Positions 19,188-29,364 of a stretch of 64,000 nucleotides of DNA are shown in pieces. Origin of the DNA: Xanthomonas sp. F10 (GTDB lineage Bacteria > Pseudomonadota > Gammaproteobacteria > Xanthomonadales > Xanthomonadaceae); the NCBI RefSeq assembly GCF_014206815.1, contig NZ_JACHNP010000002.1, forward strand, positions 496,001 to 560,000, written 5' to 3'. The notes below the pieces were generated by a model that saw nothing but the letters and a program-made list of their open reading frames with translations, had not been told where the DNA came from and made no database searches. Made by a program: the position numbers and the translations under genes. Within the stretch, counting starts at the first letter, position 1. Every line of letters begins with the position of its first letter.

Positions 19188-20095
19188 GCGCGGCACCTGC
19201 GATATCGGCGGGTGCATCCCGGCGCGCGCTGTGGCAGTTGCTGCTGGCCGAGGTACTGATCGGCTCGGTCGGCGTGTTCGTGCACGAGAGCGGCCAGGAC
19301 CCGGTGACCGCGGTGTTCTACCGCTGCTTGTTCGGCGCACTGTTCCTGACCGTGTGCGGCCTGCTCGGCGGACAGTTGCGCGGGCTGTGGCGCGAGCGCG
19401 CGCTGCTGCGCGACGCCGCGCTCAGCGGCGTGCTGCTGGTGCTCAACTGGGTGGCGCTGTTCGCCGGCATGGCGCGCTCGTCGATCGGCGTGGCGACCAT
19501 GGTCTACCACGTGTTTCCGTTCGTCATGCTGATCCTGGCGGCGTTGCTGCAGGGCGAGCGCAGCCGCCGCGCCGACCTGGGCTGGACGCTGCTGGCCTTC
19601 GTCGGCGTGGCCTGTTCGGCCGACCCGCTGCGGCTGTGGTCCAGCGCCGACCGTGGCTACCTGGGCGGGATCGCGCTGACCCTGCTGGGCGCGCTGCTGT
19701 GCGGGGCGTCGTTGCTGATGTCGCGGCGGATCAGCCGCGAGCGGCCGCTGGCGGTGGTGACGGTGCAGTGCTGGGTCGGGGCGGCGATGCTGGCCGGCTT
19801 CTCCAGCAGCGCCGCGCTGCATCCCGGGCGGCACTGGTTCTGGCTGGTCGGCCTGGGAGTGATCCACAGCGGCGTGGTGTACGTGCTGTTCTACAGCGCC
19901 TACCGGCACCTGCACGTGGCGGCGATCGCGGTGGTCGCCTTCGTCTACCCGCTGGTGACGCTGCTGCTGGACTACCTGCTGTACGGCCACCGGCTGGTGC
20001 CGGTGCAATGGCTGGGCCTGGCGCTGATCGTGCTGGGCACGCTGGCGGTCAACCTGCGCTGGTCCTGGCCGCGCCGCGCGGTCGCCGCTTCCTGA
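19184..20095 (+). CDS. EamA-family (DMT superfamily) transporter
   Basis: A 303-aa inner-membrane protein with about ten hydrophobic segments in two five-helix EamA repeats. Typical pieces are RCLFGALFLTV, VLNWVALFAGMARSSIGVATM, YHVFPFVMLILAALLQGE, and in the second repeat SGVVYVLFYSAYRHL and FVYPLVTLLLDYLLYGH. DMT proteins of this type export metabolites or amino acids. It starts with GTG inside the PhzF stop, so it is translationally coupled. The joint control with PhzF suggests that it moves the substrate or product of that enzyme (inference). Confidence 0.9.
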   Translation: MSAAPAISAGASRRALWQLLLAEVLIGSVGVFVHESGQDPVTAVFYRCLFGALFLTVCGLLGGQLRGLWRERALLRDAALSGVLLVLNWVALFAGMARSSIGVATMVYHVFPFVMLILAALLQGERSRRADLGWTLLAFVGVACSADPLRLWSSADRGYLGGIALTLLGALLCGASLLMSRRISRERPLAVVTVQCWVGAAMLAGFSSSAALHPGRHWFWLVGLGVIHSGVVYVLFYSAYRHLHVAAIAVVAFVYPLVTLLLDYLLYGHRLVPVQWLGLALIVLGTLAVNLRWSWPRRAVAAS

Positions 20096-20150
20096 CGCGG
20101 CTCCGCGTGGGCGCGTCGGCCACCGCAGTGCGGTGGCCGTGCCGCGGGGC

Positions 20151-20489
20151 TCAGCGCACGTCGCGCAGTTCCCAGCCGCTGCCGGCGAGCAGGCGCAGGC
20201 GCTGCTTGAGGATGTCGCCGGGGACGCTGGTGGTGGCGGACAGGTCGATGCGCAGATCGTCCTGGCGGCCGGTCACCCGTGCTGCCGGATCGGTCACGCC
20301 CAGCGCCGGGTCGACCTCGTCCGGCTCCGGCTGCATCGCGCGCCAGCGCTCGAACCAGGCCGGATCGCTCAGGGCGGCCTGCAGTTGTTCGGCGAAGGCG
20401 TCGGCGCCATGCGCGGTGAAGCTCAGCGACGGGTGGCTGCCGCGGGCACGGGCGGGATCGGGCAGGCTGATCGAGTAGGTGACGGCCAT
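20151..20489 (-). CDS. Conserved hypothetical protein
   Basis: A 112-aa acidic, soluble protein without membrane segments (MAVTYSISLPDPARARGSHPSLSF, DPAARVTGRQDDLRIDLSATTSVPGDILKQRLRLL split here). The codon use fits the genome and the start is clean. No domain is recognised. It lies alone between the convergent EamA gene and the DegV gene, which is on the same strand upstream. Confidence 0.7.
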   Translation of the reverse strand: MAVTYSISLPDPARARGSHPSLSFTAHGADAFAEQLQAALSDPAWFERWRAMQPEPDEVDPALGVTDPAARVTGRQDDLRIDLSATTSVPGDILKQRLRLLAGSGWELRDVR

Positions 20490-20572
20490 TGGGCATCTCT
20501 TGTGGGCGGTACGAAGCGGCGCAGCCTAGCAGAGCCGGCGGCGCGCCGTCGTCGACGCGGCCAGCGGGCGGA

Positions 20573-21514
20573 TCAACCGAAGCGCAGCGCTTCGCCGGCG
20601 AAGCCCAGCACCAGTGCGCCCTTGCCGACGTTGACCATGCCGGTCAGGCTCATCACGCTTTCCAGCAACTCCACGCCATGAGTGTCACAGGCCTGCCGCA
20701 GCGCTGCGTAGCCGGGCAGGGCGTGCAGTTCCGTCAACTCGCCGCCATAGCTCACGCACAGCGTGGGCGTCATCAGCCCGCTGGCCACGCGCTTGGCGGC
20801 CAGACCGAACAACGTCTGCACGGCGTGCTCGAAGCCCTTGAGCTTGGCCACCGGCGCGGTCTCGCCGCGATGGCAGTGCAGCACCGGCTTGATGTCCAGG
20901 GCCGAGCCGAGCGCGGCGCTGAGCAGGCCGACGCTGCGGTCGCCCTTGCTGCGCGCGCGGCTGCGCAGGTAGTACAGGTCGCGCGCGATCATGTAGCCAT
21001 GGGTGTGCTCGGCCAGCGTTTCCAGCCGCTCGCGGATGGCCTGCACGCTGGCGCCGCCGGTACGCAACCGCACCGCCTCGACGGCGACCACCGCCTGCGC
21101 GGCGAACAGGTTCTGGGTGTCGATCACCCGCAATGCGAACGGCGAGGCATGGCCGGCGGCCTGGCGGATCGGCTTGTAGTCGGTGAGGATGGCGAAGCCG
21201 GCCTGCTGCGCGTGATCGTGGATCGGGCTGCGGGTCTTGGCGATGGTCAGGCAGAACACATGGTCGTAGTCGATGACCAGCCGGCCGAGGAACAGCTCGC
21301 GGATCTGCGCCACGCTGTAGGGCACGGTCTCGGCCTCGGCGCCATGCGCGCTGACCTGCGCGTGCAGGAACTCGAGCGTCGCCGCTTCGTCGCGGCGATC
21401 GGCGAGCACCGTGCCGCCGAGGCGCACGCTGATCGGCAACACCACCAGGTCGTGTGCTGCGATGTAGTCCTGCGGCAGATCGCAGGCGGAATCTACGACG
21501 ATGCCGATGCGCAT
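20573..21514 (-). CDS. DegV-family fatty-acid-binding protein
   Basis: A 313-aa protein. The N-terminal signature is MRIGIVVDSACDLPQDYIAAH with PISVRLGG, and later VIDTQNLFAAQAVVAVEAV and KPVLHCHRGETAPVAKLKG. DegV proteins bind a single fatty acid, and in Firmicutes hand it to fatty acid kinase. No FakA-like partner is visible here, so the role in this organism is open. GGAGATCC precedes the ATG. The frame extends upstream but overlaps the next gene antiphase, so the ATG at 21514 is preferred. Confidence 0.9.
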   Translation of the reverse strand: MRIGIVVDSACDLPQDYIAAHDLVVLPISVRLGGTVLADRRDEAATLEFLHAQVSAHGAEAETVPYSVAQIRELFLGRLVIDYDHVFCLTIAKTRSPIHDHAQQAGFAILTDYKPIRQAAGHASPFALRVIDTQNLFAAQAVVAVEAVRLRTGGASVQAIRERLETLAEHTHGYMIARDLYYLRSRARSKGDRSVGLLSAALGSALDIKPVLHCHRGETAPVAKLKGFEHAVQTLFGLAAKRVASGLMTPTLCVSYGGELTELHALPGYAALRQACDTHGVELLESVMSLTGMVNVGKGALVLGFAGEALRFG

Positions 21515-21561
21515 CCGCTGGATCTCCGGGATTGGGAAATGTCGATGGACATGGCGGCGGC

Positions 21562-22191
21562 TCAGGCGTTGCGCTGCACCGCGGCCGGCAGACTGCCCAG
21601 GCGCGCCATCTCGCCGCGCTGCAGCAGCTGCGGGTCGGCCAGCACCGCCCGCATCAGCGCGTGCGCGTCGTTGCCCCACAGCAGGGTGTCGTCGATCTGC
21701 AGGGTCGGCACGCCGAACACGCCGGCCGCCAGCGCCTGCTCGGTGTTGGCGCGTAGTTGCGCCTTGACCTGGGCCTCGGCGGTGGCCGCAGCCACGTCGG
21801 CGATGCCCAGCACCTGGCCGACCGGCGCCAGCGCCGCGGCGTCGTCGCCGGCGTGGCCATCGCGCCACAGCCAGTCGAAGATCGCATCGATGGCCTGCGG
21901 CGTGGTGCCCGCAGCGACGCACAGGCGCAGCGCCGTCAGCGGGTTGAACGGATGAGCCGGCGGGAAGCGCAGCGGCACGCCCTGCTGCTGCGCCTGCCAC
22001 TGCACGAAGCGGTAGGTGAACTCGCGCTTGTGCGGCACCTCGGCCGGCCCGCGCGTCTGCAGCTGCGCCAGCACCGCACCGAACACGATCGGCACCGGCT
22101 GGATCCGGGCGAACTCCGGAAGCGTTTTCACCTGCTGCCAGTGCAGGTAGGAGAACGGCGAGATGAAATCGAAGTACCAGCGCAACGGCAT
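21562..22191 (-). CDS. 2-hydroxychromene-2-carboxylate isomerase-like protein (DsbA-fold)
   Basis: A 209-aa thioredoxin-fold protein of the kappa-class GST/HCCA isomerase type. It opens with WYFDFISPFSYLHW, where the Ser in SPFSY replaces the redox Cys and binds glutathione in characterised members. The C-terminal part AGVFGVPTLQIDDTLLWGND is the conserved cis-Pro region. In naphthalene degraders the enzyme isomerises hydroxychromene carboxylate; no such pathway is seen here, so a glutathione-dependent role is the safer reading. The ATG at 22191 has CGGAGAAG upstream and beats the TTG at 22206. Confidence 0.88.
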   Translation of the reverse strand: MPLRWYFDFISPFSYLHWQQVKTLPEFARIQPVPIVFGAVLAQLQTRGPAEVPHKREFTYRFVQWQAQQQGVPLRFPPAHPFNPLTALRLCVAAGTTPQAIDAIFDWLWRDGHAGDDAAALAPVGQVLGIADVAAATAEAQVKAQLRANTEQALAAGVFGVPTLQIDDTLLWGNDAHALMRAVLADPQLLQRGEMARLGSLPAAVQRNA

Positions 22192-22508
22192 CGTGCTTCT
22201 CCGCAATGACCGCTCAGCTTAGCGCGGCGCCGCGCGCGCGGCGACTGCATGCCCGTGCATGCTGCAGTGCGGGACGCCGGTGTCGCGTGGGCGCGCGCAG
22301 ACAGCGCGGCGTAGACGATGCGCGGGCGAGAATCTCGCCGGCACGAGATACCTGTGAAGCGCCCCACGCCCGCGCCCTGGATCGCGGTAGCGCTATTGCG
22401 TTGGCGCATGGCGTGCGCGGGTCTTGTCATAGCTCGCGGCGCGCGCGCCTTGCTAGCGTCCGTCGCGGCAGCACCGTCGCTGCCCCTGCACGCTCAGGAG
22501 AGACCGCC

Positions 22509-23342
22509 ATGCACGCTTCCGCTCCCGTTTCCGCCGCCGCTTCGCCGCGCTTTCCCGTCACGCTCGCACGGTCGTTGCGCGGCCGCACACGGACCGTGCG
22601 CGCGCTGCTCGCCGCGGCCCTGCTCGCCGTCGCGCCTATGGCGCTGGCCGGTCCCTACCAGGTGTACGGCAACCAGTACGCCTGGGTGAACAACTTCAAC
22701 GATCCCAACAACGTCATCCAGGGCACCTTCCACAGCGGCAGCACGCCGAGCATGACCGTGACCTTCAATTTCCCCAACGCGAGCCTGTACGGCTATCCGG
22801 CGATCCTGCGCGGCTCGCACTACGGCTTCAATCCCACCTCCGACCGCACCTTCCCGCGGCAGGTCTCGGCGCTGCGGTCATTGCCGGCGACCTTCGCGTA
22901 CTCGTCCGGTGGCAGCAACCTGGGCGGCGATTTCGCCTACGACCTGTTCTTCCGCTGGGACAGCACGGTCTCCTCCAGCGCGATCCCGCAGACCGAAGTG
23001 ATGATCTGGGGCGGCCACAACTCGTATCCGATCGGCACGCTCACCGCCAGCAACGTCATCAGCGCCGGCGGCTACACCTTCGATCTGTGGGGAGGCATGA
23101 ACAGCGCCGCCGGCTACTACGTGTACACCTTCATTCCGCACAACACCGCCGGCCAGCCGACCCTGCCGAGCAACGGCAATCTCAACATCGACATCAAGCC
23201 GTTCCTGACCTGGCTGCACAATCACCGCGCGCAGGACGGACGCTTCAGCAATGCGATGTACCTGCACGTGGTCGAGGCGGGCTTCGAGGTGGTGCGCGGC
23301 AACGGCTGGGCCTGGATCCAGGCCAACATCGGCGCCAACTGA
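22509..23342 (+). CDS. Secreted glycoside hydrolase family 12 endoglucanase/xyloglucanase
   Basis: A 277-aa secreted enzyme with a long basic N-region and signal peptide ending near ALA at about residue 48. GH12 signatures include GYPAILRGSHYGF, the nucleophile Glu163 in QTEVMIWGG and the acid/base Glu260 in VEAGFEVVRG. GH12 enzymes cut beta-1,4 glucans or xyloglucan by a retaining mechanism. AGGAGAG precedes the ATG. It is a single gene, convergent with the PL4 lyase, and both would attack plant cell walls. No cellulose-binding module is present. The 300 bp upstream holds no gene and no recognisable PIP box. Confidence 0.85.
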   Translation: MHASAPVSAAASPRFPVTLARSLRGRTRTVRALLAAALLAVAPMALAGPYQVYGNQYAWVNNFNDPNNVIQGTFHSGSTPSMTVTFNFPNASLYGYPAILRGSHYGFNPTSDRTFPRQVSALRSLPATFAYSSGGSNLGGDFAYDLFFRWDSTVSSSAIPQTEVMIWGGHNSYPIGTLTASNVISAGGYTFDLWGGMNSAAGYYVYTFIPHNTAGQPTLPSNGNLNIDIKPFLTWLHNHRAQDGRFSNAMYLHVVEAGFEVVRGNGWAWIQANIGAN

Positions 23343-23550
23343 GCCGCTGTAGGGCGCCGCCGGGCGCAGGGCGGCGGCGCCTTGCGCCGCGCCGCGTTGT
23401 GCCGGGCGGCGCGGGCGATCGGCAGGAACGCGTCGGCGTCGCCAGGCGGCACGCCGTGGCGCATGTCCTCGGCATCGTTGCCGGCGCGTTCCAGCCCGGT
23501 GCCAGCGTGCGCAGGCAAACGGCGTCTCTCCAGCGCCTCACGGTGCCGCC

Positions 23551-25155
23551 TCACGGCGCGAGCAGTTGCACGCTGTCGAAGACCAGGCCGGGGCCGAGGA
23601 AGCCGTTGTCCGGCGTGCCCGACGCGACCTCGATGTCCAGCGTGTTGAGGCCGGCCTGCAGGGCGCTGGCGGGGATGTCGAACAGATACGCCGTGTTGTT
23701 GCCGCGATAGGTACCGCGGGTGATGCCGCGGCTATCCGGCTGCTCCGGGCGTGGCGGCACCGGTCCGTTCCAGCGCTCGTTCACTCGCAGCTGCGGACGG
23801 CCGCCGGCCTGGGTCAGGGTGACGAACAAGCGCAGGCGATAGGCGTGCACCTGGTCGCGGCCGAGCACGAAGGCGATGCGGATGGGCGTGTTGACGCCGC
23901 GCCATTGCGCTGCCGGGAACGCGTCGAGAGGGTCGCGGCCCACGCGATACGTGAGCGGCCCCCACGGCGCCATGCGCCGGTCGGAAGGATGCGCGCTCGC
24001 CAGCAGCGCGGCGTTGCGGAAGCCGGCCGGCGTGCCATCGGGATCGCCGATCTGCCAGATCACCTGGCCCGGCAGCGGCACCGCATGCAGCTCGGCCTGT
24101 GCGGTGGCCGCGGCATTGATCTGCACCGTGGCGTGGGCCAGCTCCAGCTCGTTCTGGTACAGCGCGATGCGGTACGCGCCGGGGCGGATGCCGGCGATGC
24201 GGAAGCGGCCATCGGCGTCGGCCCTGGCCCAGTACTGCGCCTGCGCGTTGCGCAGGGCCACCACCGCCGGCCGCCCCGCGGCGATGCCGGAGACCTGGCC
24301 GGCCACCGCGCCGCGCTCCGCTGCGCCCAGGAAGCCCTGCAGCCCCAGCGACGCGTCCACGAAGCGCAGGTCCGGCGGCACCTGCGCCGCCGCGCCGCCC
24401 TGGCTGAACTGCAGCACGTACACGCCATGCAGGCCGCCGCGGTACGGTTCGGTCTGGGTGTGGTTGGAGAACATGTAGTTGTACAGCTCGTGGGTGCGCG
24501 CGGTCCGTTGCGTGGCGATGTCCTTGAAGAACGGCCCGCCGGCGCTGTGTTCGCGATCGCCCATCCACATCCGCACGGCGAGGCCGGGACCGCTGACGCC
24601 ATGCACGGTGTCGTCGATCGCGCGCCGCGCCGAGTAGAACTTGGAGCTGGTGCGGCCGTTGGGCAGCAGGAACACGTCCTTGCCTTCGATCGCGGTGCCG
24701 ACGTTGGAATCCGGCTCGCGTTCTGCGTTAGGCAGCTTGACCGCGTCGAGCCTGGCGATGAAGCGCAATTCGCCGACCGGCAGCAGGGTCGGTGCGTAGG
24801 TGGCCAGATAGATCGCGTCGCGTCCCTTGCGCGCCATGTAGTACTGCACCAGGTCGCCGGCGCTGGCCGAGACCACGATGGTGTCGCCGACGGTGCGTGC
24901 GGTGACGCTGGCGCTGCCCAGGCCCGAGGCGATCTGCGAGTGCTTGGCTTCCGGGCTCTCCAGTTCGACGCCGCGGTAGCGCATGGAGACCACGTCGCCG
25001 GTGCGCGCGTCCACGCTGAACTGCAGATCGGCGCCGCTGTCGACGACGAAGCGCTCGCCGACCCTGGCGACGCCGAAGCGGCTCGCGCCGGCCCATGCGG
25101 GCGCTGCACTGGTCAGCGCGAACAGACACAGCAGCAGGCGAGACAGGCGGGGCAT
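23551..25155 (-). CDS. Secreted rhamnogalacturonan lyase, polysaccharide lyase family 4
   Basis: A 534-aa protein with a signal peptide (cleavage near AWA at residue 22). A large N-terminal beta-sandwich domain carries the catalytic region, with MWMGDREHSAGGPFFKDI and YNYMFSNHTQTEPYRGGLHGVY characteristic of PL4. A fibronectin-III-like domain at about 275-355 (GQVSGIAAGRPAVVALRNA) is followed by a CBM-like jelly roll (PIRIAFVLGRDQ, FLGPGLVFDSVQLLAP). It cleaves the rhamnose-galacturonate backbone of rhamnogalacturonan I by beta-elimination. Length and domain order fit bacterial and fungal PL4 enzymes. It faces the GH12 gene, leaving about 200 bp between stops. Confidence 0.9.
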   Translation of the reverse strand: MPRLSRLLLCLFALTSAAPAWAGASRFGVARVGERFVVDSGADLQFSVDARTGDVVSMRYRGVELESPEAKHSQIASGLGSASVTARTVGDTIVVSASAGDLVQYYMARKGRDAIYLATYAPTLLPVGELRFIARLDAVKLPNAEREPDSNVGTAIEGKDVFLLPNGRTSSKFYSARRAIDDTVHGVSGPGLAVRMWMGDREHSAGGPFFKDIATQRTARTHELYNYMFSNHTQTEPYRGGLHGVYVLQFSQGGAAAQVPPDLRFVDASLGLQGFLGAAERGAVAGQVSGIAAGRPAVVALRNAQAQYWARADADGRFRIAGIRPGAYRIALYQNELELAHATVQINAAATAQAELHAVPLPGQVIWQIGDPDGTPAGFRNAALLASAHPSDRRMAPWGPLTYRVGRDPLDAFPAAQWRGVNTPIRIAFVLGRDQVHAYRLRLFVTLTQAGGRPQLRVNERWNGPVPPRPEQPDSRGITRGTYRGNNTAYLFDIPASALQAGLNTLDIEVASGTPDNGFLGPGLVFDSVQLLAP

Positions 25156-25332
25156 GGCGGTGCGCGCAAGGGCAAGAAGGCGCTCAGCCTACTGCGCGTC
25201 GGTGCGCTGCCGGATGTCGCCGACGCGCGCCGGTCGGGTGGCGCTCAGCCGCGCGTGGTCGAGCGCGCGGCCACGTGTGTCGCCGGGGAACGGCAGCGTC
25301 TGCACGCTGCCGTCTCCGCGTCCCCGGCGGGG

Positions 25333-26618
25333 CTAGTGGGTGTAGGCCTTCGGCAGCGCGCCGCTGTGCTGCATGTAGCGGTCGCGCAGTTCGGTCTGCC
25401 GCGAGCGCATCGGGATGGCGCGGCCGCCCAGCCAGACCTGCTCGGCGTAATGCGCCACGTCCAGCGGGTCGCCCTCCCACAGCACCAGGTCGGCGAGCTT
25501 GCCCGGGGCGATGCTGCCCAGGCGGTCGCCCACGCCAAACGCCTCGGCCGGAACCCGGGTCAGGCCGGCCAGGGCGGCGTCCCACGGCAGCCCGTGCGCA
25601 ACCGCGTTGCCGGCCAGTTGCCGCTGCTTGCGCGCGTTGTGCGCGCCGTCGCCGCCCTGGGTGAAGCTCACCGCCACGCCGGCGGCATTGAGGCGCGCGG
25701 CGTTCTCCAGGGTGGCGCCGATCTGGTCGAAGCTGGCCGGCAGGTCGTCCAGCGCATTGACGAACACCGGCACCTGCGCCTTTGCCAGTTCCGGCGCCAG
25801 CTTCCAGGCCTCGTCGCCGCCGGCGATGGCGATGCGCACCTTCTCGCGCTGCGCCCAGCGCAGCAGCTGGCGGATGTCGGCCGCCCGGTTCACCGTCACC
25901 ACGATGCGGCCCTGGCCGGCGAGGTAGCGCGCCAGCACCGCGCGGCCGGCCGGGGTCAGCAGCGCATGCGGCGAGTCGGCGGGCATGCGCCCGCGGGCCT
26001 CGGCCACCAACTGGTCGAGCAACATCCACTGCGCCGCACGCGACTTGCCGCTCAGTTCCAGCGCATCGCTGCCCAGGTGCAGGTACAGCGCGCGCGGGCC
26101 GATCGGATCGGCGCCGCCGTCCAGGCGCATCACCGCACCCTGGCCGGCGACGAAGGCGCCGCCGGTGTTGGCGCCGAGCGCGGTGAAGCCGATGCCTTCC
26201 ACGCGTGCGACCGGGATCAGCACCGATTCGGGGTTGTAGGCCAGGGTCACGTCGAACTCGGGACGCATCGGCTGGTCGTGCGGCAGGGTCAGCGTGCTGT
26301 CGACGGTGGAGGCCTCGCCGGAGACCTCCTCGATGCCGATCTCGGTGATGCCGCCGAACAGCGCCGGGGTCAGTGGCCGGCCTTTGGCTTCGACCACGGC
26401 GACGCCGGCCGGCGCGCTCAGGCCGGGGCCGACCGCGCGGATCACCCCGCCCTGGACCAGCACGTCGGCATTGGCCAGGGTGCCGCGGGCGCTGGCGGTG
26501 TGCACGGTGGCGCCGCGGATCAGCACGTCCTGGGCGACGCCGGGCGCGCTGCCCAGCAGCAGACAGGCGGCCAGCGCCAGGCGCTGCGCCAGGCGGTGCG
26601 GCGAAGATAGGGCGCGGC

Positions 26619-26622
<4 letters not shown>
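25333..26622 (-). CDS. Secreted amidohydrolase-family protein lacking metal-ligand motif
   Basis: A 429-aa protein with a signal peptide ending near GVAQ. The flanking beta-sandwich elements of amidohydrolases are present (VLIRGATVHTASARG, SIAPGKLADLVLWEGDPLD). However, the position of the metal-binding HxH reads LTPALFGGITEIG, and the downstream His ligands are not obvious either. The barrel is therefore probably catalytically silent or depends on a partner. Its ATG overlaps the stop of the upstream amidohydrolase (ATGA), so the two are made together and may form a heteromer. Confidence 0.85.
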
Positions 26623-28019
<1,397 letters not shown>

Positions 28020-28170
28020 CGGATTTTCCCCGGAAGATGGACGCGGCCCTTGCGGCCGTGCCCGCACGCTAGCCCGAGCCGGCGCGCTTGCCAAGTGCGG
28101 GTGCGGCATGGGCGTGGTTTGATGCACCGGATCGCGACGCGAAACCTGGTATGCAGACCCATTCCCGCTC

Positions 28171-28728
28171 ATGGACACCGCGATGACCGACACCCCCGCG
28201 CGCACCGTCGTGGACTTCTGGCGCAGCGCCGGCCGCGAACGCTGGTTCGCCGCCAACGACTCCTTCGACGCCAACGTCCGCCAGCACCTGCTGGACGCGC
28301 ACCATGCCGCCGCGCGCGGCGAACGCGCCGACTGGCTGGCCGACGCCGAGAGCGCGCTGGCGCTGCTGCTGTTGCTCGACCAGGTGCCGCGCAACGTGTT
28401 CCGCGGCAGCGCCCACGCCTTCGCCACCGACGGCCTGGCCTGCCGCTACGCCGACCAGGCGCTGGCGGCCGGCTTCGACCAGCAGGCCGATGCGGAATTG
28501 CGGATGTTCTTCTACCTGCCCTATACGCATGCCGAGGACGCCGCGCGGCAGCGCCAGGCGGTGGAGCTGTTCAGCGCGCTCGGCGACGCCGAGTCGCTGC
28601 AGTGGGCGGTGGTGCACGAGGACGTGATCCAGCGCTTCGGCCGCTTCCCGCACCGCAATGCAGCCCTGGGGCGTACGACGACGCCGGAGGAGCAGGCGTT
28701 CCTGGATGCGGGTGGGTTTGCTGGTTGA
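28171..28728 (+). CDS. DUF924-family protein
   Basis: A 185-aa all-helical protein of the DUF924 family, which has a TPR-like fold. Signatures include VVDFWRSAGRERWFAAND, LALLLLLDQVPRNVFRGSAHAFATD and FFYLPYTHAEDAARQRQAVELF. The function is unknown. The second Met at 28183 is an alternative start; neither has a clear ribosome site. It is divergent from the amidohydrolase pair, and its stop is followed by a 600-bp gene-free stretch full of palindromic repeats. Confidence 0.88.
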   Translation: MDTAMTDTPARTVVDFWRSAGRERWFAANDSFDANVRQHLLDAHHAAARGERADWLADAESALALLLLLDQVPRNVFRGSAHAFATDGLACRYADQALAAGFDQQADAELRMFFYLPYTHAEDAARQRQAVELFSALGDAESLQWAVVHEDVIQRFGRFPHRNAALGRTTTPEEQAFLDAGGFAG

Positions 28729-28879
28729 GAGATGTCTGATTGAGAGAAGCTTGGTCGAGGGGGGCTACACGTTCAGCGCCTCATGCGCTTCGCGCTCCTT
28801 GTCGAACATCGGTGGAGACGTATCGCGGCGGCAATGCTTCGGCATCCGCGTCCAGCGCGCCTGGAGACAGCAGGCATGG

Positions 28880-28960
28880 TGTGGGAGCGAGTTTGATTGC
28901 GACGAGCGGAGCCACTGGCGCATTGGATCTCTCGCAGTCGGGACTGAAGTCCCTCCCACA
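28880..28960. repeat. REP-like palindromic element (TGTGGGAG type, copy 1)
   Basis: Starts TGTGGGAGCGAGT and ends with GACTGAAGTCCCTCCCACA, so the outer arms TGTGGGAG/CTCCCACA pair. The middle contains GCGACGAGCGGAGCCA, shared with copy 2. The right half keeps a small GGACTGAAGTCC hairpin. Confidence 0.75.
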
Positions 28961-29035
28961 GGGAGGCATCAGGCAGTGAGCACCGCCTTCCGCATTCACT
29001 CAGTGCTCGCACAGGAGACATGGGAGTCTGCTCCT

Positions 29036-29118
29036 TGTGGGAGCCGCTTCAGTCGCGACGAGCGGAGCCATCGGGCGCATCGGATCTCGTTGCAGTCTGG
29101 ACTGAAGGCCCTCCCACA
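29036..29118. repeat. REP-like palindromic element (TGTGGGAG type, copy 2)
   Basis: Same organisation as copy 1: TGTGGGAG at the left end, CTCCCACA at the right, inner CGCGACGAGCGGAGCCA. The two copies are about 75 bp apart in the same orientation. Confidence 0.75.
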
Positions 29119-29183
29119 GCGGATTGCCGAACCTCGGTACTGCCGCCGGCACCTGCGCAAGACGCCAAGCGGTTTTGCCTCGG

Positions 29184-29251
29184 GTAGGAGCGGCTTCAGC
29201 CGCGACCGGGCGTTCCTGGTAAAGCCCGGTCGCGGCTGAAGCCGCTCCTAC
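29184..29251. repeat. Long perfect-arm REP palindrome (GTAGGAGCGGCTTCAGCCGCGAC)
   Basis: The left arm GTAGGAGCGGCTTCAGCCGC, continuing GACCGGGC, is matched by the reverse complement ending in GCTCCTAC at 29251. The stem is more than 25 bp with a loop of about ten bases. A related copy is at 37990-38055. It lies between the DUF924 and glutaredoxin genes, whose 3' ends face each other. Confidence 0.9.
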
Positions 29252-29291
29252 GCGTTTGCGTATTTGCGCGTTGTGGCGATCGCGGCGCGCG

Positions 29292-29320
29292 AAAAAAAAA
29301 GGGCGATCGTTCGATCGCCC
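29292..29320 (-). terminator. Rho-independent terminator of the glutaredoxin gene
   Basis: On the minus strand the stem GGGCGATCG/CGATCGCCC is followed by a run of nine T. It begins 45 bp after the stop of the glutaredoxin-rhodanese gene, the expected place and orientation. Confidence 0.9.
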
Positions 29321-29364
29321 CTTGCGAAGTGTCCGCGCTGGAGGCGAACGACGTGGTCCCCGAC

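Noticed and set aside
18396-20095. Phenazine biosynthesis, suggested by PhzF
   Set aside because: No other phz gene is present; stand-alone PhzF proteins are common and of unknown function.
22200-22508. PIP box or other type III regulon promoter upstream of the GH12 gene
   Set aside because: I looked for TTCGB-N15-TTCGB in this region and found no match.
23566-26610. A 1014-codon open frame on the plus strand opposite the PL4 lyase and amidohydrolase genes
   Set aside because: It is a GC-driven shadow: its protein is low-complexity, rich in Gly, Arg, His and Val, with no domain, while the minus strand carries two clear signal-peptide proteins.
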